DNA from: Tubulinosema ratisbonensis
Lineage: Eukaryota; Microsporidia; Tubulinosematidae
Assembly (NCBI GenBank): GCA_004000155.1
Contig: RCSS01000486.1
Coordinates: 3,331 to 18,195 of the forward strand
Direction of reading: 5' to 3'
Length of the DNA: 14,865 bases
Both the position numbers and the translations under genes were made by a program. Positions 9,584 to 14,865 of this stretch are shown here, in pieces. The stretch's first letter is position 1. Every line of letters starts with the position of its first letter. The notes beneath the pieces were generated by a model. The model searched no databases. It saw only the letters and a program-made list of their open reading frames with translations, and was not told where the DNA came from.

Positions 9584-11775
9584 AAAAAAAAAATTGAAAA
9601 TTAGGGTTTAAATATGATATAAAATGAAATTCTTTTGTTTGATGAAAGTTGAAATTTGTTTTTTTATATATAGTAACAAAAAATTTTTTATTTTAGCATA
9701 TCTATTATGAAATCGAATTCATTTAAATTTTATCACTTGTTTTGTTCTGCTTTTGGCTTGATGCAAACTTATTTAATATAAATTTATAAAATGCGTAGTT
9801 TTAATTAGTCATTTAAGTGTGTATTTATATTTTTAGTCTTGGATTAGGGTTATTTTTATATAGAAAAAAAGTTGTCATTTAACAATAAATACATCTGGAG
9901 CAGGTAATCAAATTACAAGCTTGTAATAAATGTGTATATATAATTAAAAATCTTTTTAATTTATATGGAATTTCTAATAGTTTAAAAAATATTTGAAAAC
10001 CCCGTTTTTTGTTAATAAAGTTAACATAATTGATATTAACCATAAGTCTTGAATATGTTTACTAGACGGAGCTAAAGGCAAACCTATAAAGAGGAAGTTT
10101 TTGTTCAAATCCGAGAATCTATTAATATATTTTTCTATTTAAAAGTTTAAAACTAAATTAAGACTTGAAAAGGAGGATTCTACAATTAATCTCTTTTAAA
10201 TTTTCAAAAGCTTAGTAAAATGCATAGTTCTCCCCTGACTGACAAATTAGTTGTTTAAAAAACATTAAAGTTTTTATAAGCCTTTATCTTATGTTATATT
10301 TGATAAATATTTATTTTCTCCTTGTAGACAAAGTTCGAAATATTTTTTGCCATTAATATGATTAAAATGCTATGCTTTTAAATGCTTCTTTTGAATAATT
10401 ACACGTTTAGTTTCTGATCGTTCTAAATTTATATAAATATGTTTTCTAAAAGACAAAAAATAGACAATAAGATTTAAATAGAAATTATTGAAATTTCCAG
10501 TAATATATTTAATCCTCTTTGTATGTTTCTTCTTCTGTAAAAAATCAGATGACGAATTGCATTTGCAATTATAAATAAGACTGTTTTAATTTTTCATCTA
10601 GAGTGTCTATATAAAAGTAGATGTAAAAAAATATCTTATTGATGTGAAATACAATAAAGATAAAATAAATTTTGAATAAAGAACTATCTTTTTTAGAACT
10701 GCAATAAACTTTTTTTTCTATTATATGAAGATGTTCTAACAGTGCAGATATAAACCAAGTTTTATTTTTTTTGTGATTTAAGACATGATTTTTAAAATTT
10801 TATAATATTTATTTCGCGATTTTTCCTAAGGGGTTTCACAATCAAATAAGTTCTTTATTCTAATATAATTTTTATTTATAGCCCAAATACCTATTAATTT
10901 TGTGTTGAGTCTGTTTTATTTTTGCTTTTATTTAAAAGTTGTCTTATCAATAATTATATTGAGTTACTCTAATTATTTTTCATGATTTCATACAATCTTC
11001 TTTTCTTATTATTCTTGTAAGATGCAAAGGTTAAAAAGTATTAACGTTTAACATGATTTATGTTTGATGTTATTAAAATATTTTTTTTGTTATATAGAAA
11101 TCATAAAAAATTTTTTTTACTTAAAACATATTCTTCATCAAAGATAATCGCAACGGTATTTTTATTTTTTAATAAGTGAACTTAAAGAGATTTTAAAAAT
11201 TCTTTTTATTATAATCTTAATTTTTTTTCATATATCACTTCATATTTTAATTTTTAAGTTTACTTTGAGTCAATTTTTGTTTTTATGACCATGTTTTTAT
11301 TACAAGAAGTTTTAATCCATCGCATAACAAACATATCATTTTAATAATGTTTAAATATAATTTTATTCTAGCCTTTATCTGAATCCAACACTCTATATTT
11401 TTCATTCATTTTTTATCTTACTAAATACTTGAAATTTGTTTTAAATTAACTAAACTTCAATAATATTATCGTTCAATTTAGATAAAAGCAATCTACTCTT
11501 TAATATATTTTTATTCAAAATTATTTTTGCTGGTATCATACAAGTAAAAATTTTTTAAAATAATAACAAATCTATTTTATTAAATTATTAAATAATAAAT
11601 AGCTAATTGTGACAATTTTTAACTTTGAAAAAATGTAGAAAAATATGTTACTAATGTGATTAGCATCTCTTTTATTATTGTAAAAAATATTTATTTAAAT
11701 AAGATGAAAAATTATTTTAGTCAAAAATTTTTTAAATAATAATTCTTATTATTAATGATTATAATTCGCAAAAAT

Positions 11776-11864
11776 AATGAATATAATTTATAATATTGAA
11801 TGAATTATTTTGTAATGATTAATGAATATAAATTATAATAATCAATGAATTTTTCGTAATGATT
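11776..11864. repeat. Imperfect tandem duplication, two units of about 45 nt
   Basis: Unit one (11776-11820) and unit two (11821-11864) both begin AATGAATATAA, continue with a TTATAATA core and a (C/G)AATGAAT block, and end GTAATGATT. They differ at a few positions and by one base in length. The flanking AATGATTATAA just before unit one may be the tail of a third, degenerate unit. Simple local duplication in non-coding DNA is the likely explanation. Confidence 0.6.
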
Positions 11865-12394
11865 ACTCCATAATCCTGTAAACACCCAAAATATCTTTTT
11901 CCTAAATTTTATAAATTTATAAAACTTAGGTTTACAAAATTATTTATTCATTTTCTTTAAATTATTGAATTTTCATCAGTTTTGAACAAATTTCTAAAAT
12001 TTTAAAATAGAATTTTTATTAATAGTAAATAATTTTCTTTTTACTGGTGATTAACATTTCTATTTATAAGTGAATAAATTTTATAAGAATTATGAATAAT
12101 CTCTCTAAAAATTAGTGAATATTTCTGTAAAAAAATTGAATTATTGAAATGAAGGAAACAGTAATATTAGATCATAATTTAGTCTAAAAAATAAACAATT
12201 GCGATTTAAACATTTAAAACAAATAATAACACTCAAATAAAGGTTTATTCCTGTTATAAAAACTCTTTACTTTATATCTATTACTAAGCTTTTGAAAATT
12301 TAATATTTTAACCTTCTACATATTTGTGTTACTTTTAATTTATTCTGCTCAAATATCTTATTTAATAAACAAATAAAATATTTATCTTAAGAAG

Positions 12395-12456
12395 CCCATA
12401 TAAATAACTCTAAGATTATGATTTCTTATAAAATGGTGATAAGGACAGGGTTTTGA
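12395..12456 (+). other. Start-signal look-alike with ATA in place of ATG, followed by a short open frame
   Basis: GCCCATATAAATAA at 12394-12407 matches the gene 2 start region (GCCCATATGAATAA) at 13 of 14 bases. The difference turns the start ATG into ATA. The frame then runs 18 codons, with an internal ATG at 12418, to TGA at 12454-12456, and stays fairly open with two more stops to about 12545. The downstream peptide does not resemble gene 2. It could be a dead gene start or coincidence; the ATGTTCTAAGA element is absent upstream. Confidence 0.2.
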
Positions 12457-13173
12457 GGTATAAGAAGTTGCATTGATGTGTGATTAGTATGTTTTACAAA
12501 TAAACGAAGAGAATTGACAGACATTTAAAGGATTCTCTTATTTTTATTTAATTAAAGATCTTTAAATCATTTTTGTCATTTAGTCCAGTATATGACGACA
12601 AAAAAATAATTAATATATTTTTTTATGAAGACTTTTTTTTCTTTTTATATCTTTGGTTATTGTTTTTAAATATTCAAATTGTATTAAGGCTAATTCGTGT
12701 ACATTCTTTTTAGAACCATAGCATTTATGTTTAGTTTGTATACATCTAAAAAAATTTAAAATCAAGGAAACAGTAATTAAATTTATAATAATCTATTTTT
12801 AAACTTCTACTGAAAATCTATTCATTTTTATCATACGGATCTGATCTATCTTTACAATTTTAAACAAAAAAATCATCTTATTATGATTATACTACAAATT
12901 ATGGCGAAAAACCATATCTTAAAAATCTTCACTTAAAGTTATTAATCTTTTATGTTAATTTACCAATTTTATTTTATTACCAAAAGAGAAGTATTGAATA
13001 GATTATCATTTGTAGGAACTCAAAAGCATTATATCTTCTAATATCAGTTAGAATAATTACAATAAAAAAATCTAAGATACATGTTTATAAATAAAAAAAC
13101 TTAAAATACATAGATATTCAAAGACTAAATTTATCTAATTAATTGATTAGAGAAAAATTAACTAATTTTAAGA

Positions 13174-13252
13174 TTTCTTAAGAAACAGCTTTTTGAGCAA
13201 ATTAGTACGTAAAAGCTGATTATAGATTTATATAAAAAATTTTTAATCTATA
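13174..13252. repeat. Cluster of three inverted repeats upstream of gene 3
   Basis: Three perfect inverted repeats follow each other: the palindrome TTTCTTAAGAAA (13174-13185), CAGCTTTT (13186-13193) with AAAAGCTG (13211-13218), and TATAGATT (13221-13228) with AATCTATA (13245-13252). The cluster ends 37 nt before the gene 3 start. Operator-like binding sites are conceivable. Short palindromes are common in AT-rich DNA, although the second contains G-C pairs. Confidence 0.35.
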
Positions 13253-13269
13253 AATTACCTAATTTATAA

Positions 13270-13289
13270 CCCTTTAGCATAGTAATTTT
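13270..13289 (+). promoter_or_regulatory. CCC motif upstream of gene 3
   Basis: CCC at 13270-13272 lies 17 nt before the ATG of gene 3, further away than in genes 1 and 2, where it abuts the ATG by two bases. It is the only CCC in the preceding few hundred bases, so it may be the same type of start-proximal signal. The ATGTTCTAAGA element is absent here, which suggests a different promoter class. Confidence 0.35.
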
Positions 13290-14189
13290 ATGGTAAAATT
13301 AGAGACATTACAGAAACAGTTATTTAATATGTTAAAAGGGACAGAGAAAAAAACTATTTTAAATCCACCATCCGAACTCATTCTTAAACCTTCAATCCCT
13401 AAAAATAGGCTTAGAAAAAATCTTCAAAAGGCACCAAAAGTTGTTCAAACAGCAGAATCAAAGGCCAAATATATAGATTTTATAGAAGATTCATTAGTTA
13501 ACATAATTTATTATACACAAAAGCACAAAAGCACTCATAATCAAAATGATCTCAATAAAATTAACCAAATTATAAAAAATTTAGTTGAGACAATACTAAT
13601 CCCAGGATTAAACTGCATGAATCTTGAAAAAATGGAAAAAAAACTTAAAAGGAAAATTCGACGTAGTTCTATTAAACTAAATTTTGGTAGTAAAAATATA
13701 ACAGAATATAAAATAGCTATTAAAAATAATCGTGTGAATAACAGAAAAATTAATAGATTTACAAACTATCTCTTTAAAAAAGGATATTCTTTGTGTAATA
13801 TTGAATCTGATTCAGGTAAAAGAAATTTTGAGAAAAAAGATATTTTGCGACTAAAAAATAAGTTGACTGATTCAATTAGCAAAAGATTGAAGAAAAGATT
13901 AAATATTAGTACTGAATTACCATTAACTATAAACGATAATCGATACAAACACACAGAACCAAAGACAAGTATGCAAATCCTACCATTGGAAACTATAAAA
14001 GAGCTCAATGACTTTGAAAGAATAACTTCTGGAAAATTGTTAAGCAATAATGAATCTTCTAATCAGACACAGGAGGTCACGAATATTTTAGGCCATAGTC
14101 TTGTTGCATCTATTCTCATTTTAATAGCAATTATATGTTATTATATTTTTGGTATAAAAAAAGCGAATAAAAGAAATATTCGGGTATGA
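13290..14189 (+). CDS. Lysine-rich protein with one C-terminal membrane segment (probable tail anchor); unknown family
   Basis: A 299-residue protein I do not recognise. It is strongly basic and asparagine- and isoleucine-rich, with no N-terminal signal peptide. Basic clusters occur at 36-50 (KNRLRKNLQKAPK), 114-127 (MEKKLKRKIRRSS) and 178-204, where heptad-like leucine and isoleucine spacing (DILRLKNKLTDSISKRLKKRL) could form a helix or short coiled coil. The single membrane span is at about 271-288 (LVASILILIAIICYYIFG), followed by the basic tail IKKANKRNIRV. That layout is typical of tail-anchored proteins facing the cytosol, such as SNAREs, but I see no SNARE motif with a central glutamine or arginine layer. 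Residues 55-105 are predicted helical by eye. The first ATG is used because it follows the CCC motif; Met14 is an alternative. Confidence 0.85.
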   Translation: MVKLETLQKQLFNMLKGTEKKTILNPPSELILKPSIPKNRLRKNLQKAPKVVQTAESKAKYIDFIEDSLVNIIYYTQKHKSTHNQNDLNKINQIIKNLVETILIPGLNCMNLEKMEKKLKRKIRRSSIKLNFGSKNITEYKIAIKNNRVNNRKINRFTNYLFKKGYSLCNIESDSGKRNFEKKDILRLKNKLTDSISKRLKKRLNISTELPLTINDNRYKHTEPKTSMQILPLETIKELNDFERITSGKLLSNNESSNQTQEVTNILGHSLVASILILIAIICYYIFGIKKANKRNIRV

Positions 14190-14865
14190 AAAATGTACTT
14201 TACTAGATAGGAATGAATCTTATTACAGATATATTAATAACTAGAATTTAAACATTTTAGACACGAAGAAAAGTGCAGATTGATGTGTTTTGTTTTTAAT
14301 TAAAAGATATTACAAAAATATTAGATTTTTAAAACAAAACTAATTTTCATTATAAAATAGACGTTAAAAATATTTTCATTGTATAGTTAAAGACAACAAT
14401 CTTTTTTTAAAAAAACAATCTATTCATACAACAAAACACCGAATTAAGAAAGTTTTCAGAGTTGACTATAAAAAATAGAAATAGTTATTTTTAGTTTAAA
14501 CGTTTAATTCTTTAACTTATATAAATTTTAAAGCTTTATATACAAAACAACCTCTATGGTAAAAAATTTTTTTATAATAAATTATTATATTTGTCATGTT
14601 TTATTAAAATTATTATTTATTTTAGGGTTTATTTTTCTTTTGCAAAAGAATATTTTTTTGATTAAATAAAATTACTTTCTTTCATAATGATTATTATATT
14701 TTGATTGGGTAAACAGTAAAATCCTTATATAAGGCACAATTTTTTAATTAAATTTAATATAAAGCAGTAAATTGAACAGAAATATTTAATATTAAATTAG
14801 TTTAATAATATAATTATATTAGACACTTTTTCTGGTTTTAAAAATTTACATATTATAGGGCCAAA
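14190..14865. other. AT-rich region downstream of gene 3 to the window edge
   Basis: No gene seen in these 676 bases. It contains a perfect 10-bp inverted repeat at 14287-14340 and one TTAGGGTT at 14622. On the minus strand a CCC at 14709-14707 precedes an ATG by about 20 nt, but that frame closes after seven codons. Confidence 0.55.
14287..14340. repeat. Perfect 10-bp inverted repeat downstream of gene 3
   Basis: GTTTTGTTTT (14287-14296) and AAAACAAAAC (14331-14340) are exact complements separated by 34 nt. The repeat lies about 100 nt after the stop of gene 3 and could mark a transcript end. With low complexity arms, chance is a fair alternative. Confidence 0.3.

Larger units (their letters stand above)
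9584..13173. other. AT-rich spacer, right half of the 6.9-kb gene-free stretch
   Basis: No confident gene. A 28-residue hydrophobic frame at 9624-9710 follows the structured island and has GGG 17 nt ahead of its ATG, but its length is within chance. TTAGGGTT occurs at 9601 and 9844. A hairpin with CATCT and AGATG arms lies near 10595-10630. A 45-nt tandem duplication is at 11776-11864. Near 12395 a copy of the CCCATAT start signal precedes an in-frame ATA instead of ATG. Nothing else stood out. Confidence 0.55.

Noticed and set aside
9624..9710. 28-residue hydrophobic plus-strand frame just after the island
   Set aside because: Many frames of this length occur by chance here, and there is no homology or promoter element beyond a GGG 17 nt upstream.
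10103..10112. GTTCAAATCC, resembling a tRNA T-loop
   Set aside because: The flanking bases do not form a T-stem and no acceptor, D or anticodon arm can be drawn around it.
10731..10739. ATGTTCTAA, part of the promoter element of genes 1 and 2
   Set aside because: The rest of the element and the CCC-ATG at the proper distance are missing, and no coding frame follows.
13766..14047. 93-codon open frame on the minus strand
   Set aside because: It lies wholly antisense inside gene 3, which has the better start context and coherent protein features; it is a shadow frame.

Overview
The window looks like nuclear DNA of a very AT-rich, gene-poor eukaryote, most likely a microsporidian. By eye roughly four bases in five are A or T. 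The three confident genes are intronless. The two best start codons sit directly behind a CCC motif (CCCAT-ATG), a start-proximal signal known from microsporidia, and there are no bacterial ribosome binding sites. Only about 2.7 kb of 14.9 kb is coding, and spacers reach 6.9 kb. That recalls expanded microsporidian genomes of the Edhazardia or Anncaliia kind, but the species is an inference and was not identified.

Layout. At the left edge (1-183, minus strand) is a broken fragment that I read as the N-terminal zinc ribbon of an ISXO2/IS1595-like transposase, running off the window. Genes 1 (1999-2880) and 2 (5488-6366) are tandem paralogues on the plus strand. They encode about 292-residue polytopic membrane proteins of a family I cannot name. 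They align without gaps from about residue 59 to the end. They also share flanking DNA: an upstream element containing ATGTTCTAAGA that begins 57 nt before each ATG, the abutting CCCAT, and a downstream AATAA(A/G)TTTTGA...GGTATTT element. The natural reading is duplication of a whole transcription unit with selection on its signals.

A 6.9-kb spacer (6367-13289) holds almost no long open frames. Its one striking object is a GC-richer island of about 210 bp (9373-9583) that folds into a series of hairpins, including a perfect 9-bp stem and a closed three-hairpin domain. I call it a candidate structured non-coding RNA of unknown family. The spacer also has a 45-nt tandem duplication (11776-11864) and a start-signal look-alike in which ATG is ATA (near 12395).

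Gene 3 (13290-14189) encodes a lysine-rich protein of 299 residues with one C-terminal membrane segment, which fits a tail-anchored protein. Several inverted repeats lie upstream of it. No functional link between gene 3 and the paralogue pair is visible. The two paralogues presumably act in the same membrane or in alternative contexts under a shared promoter type.
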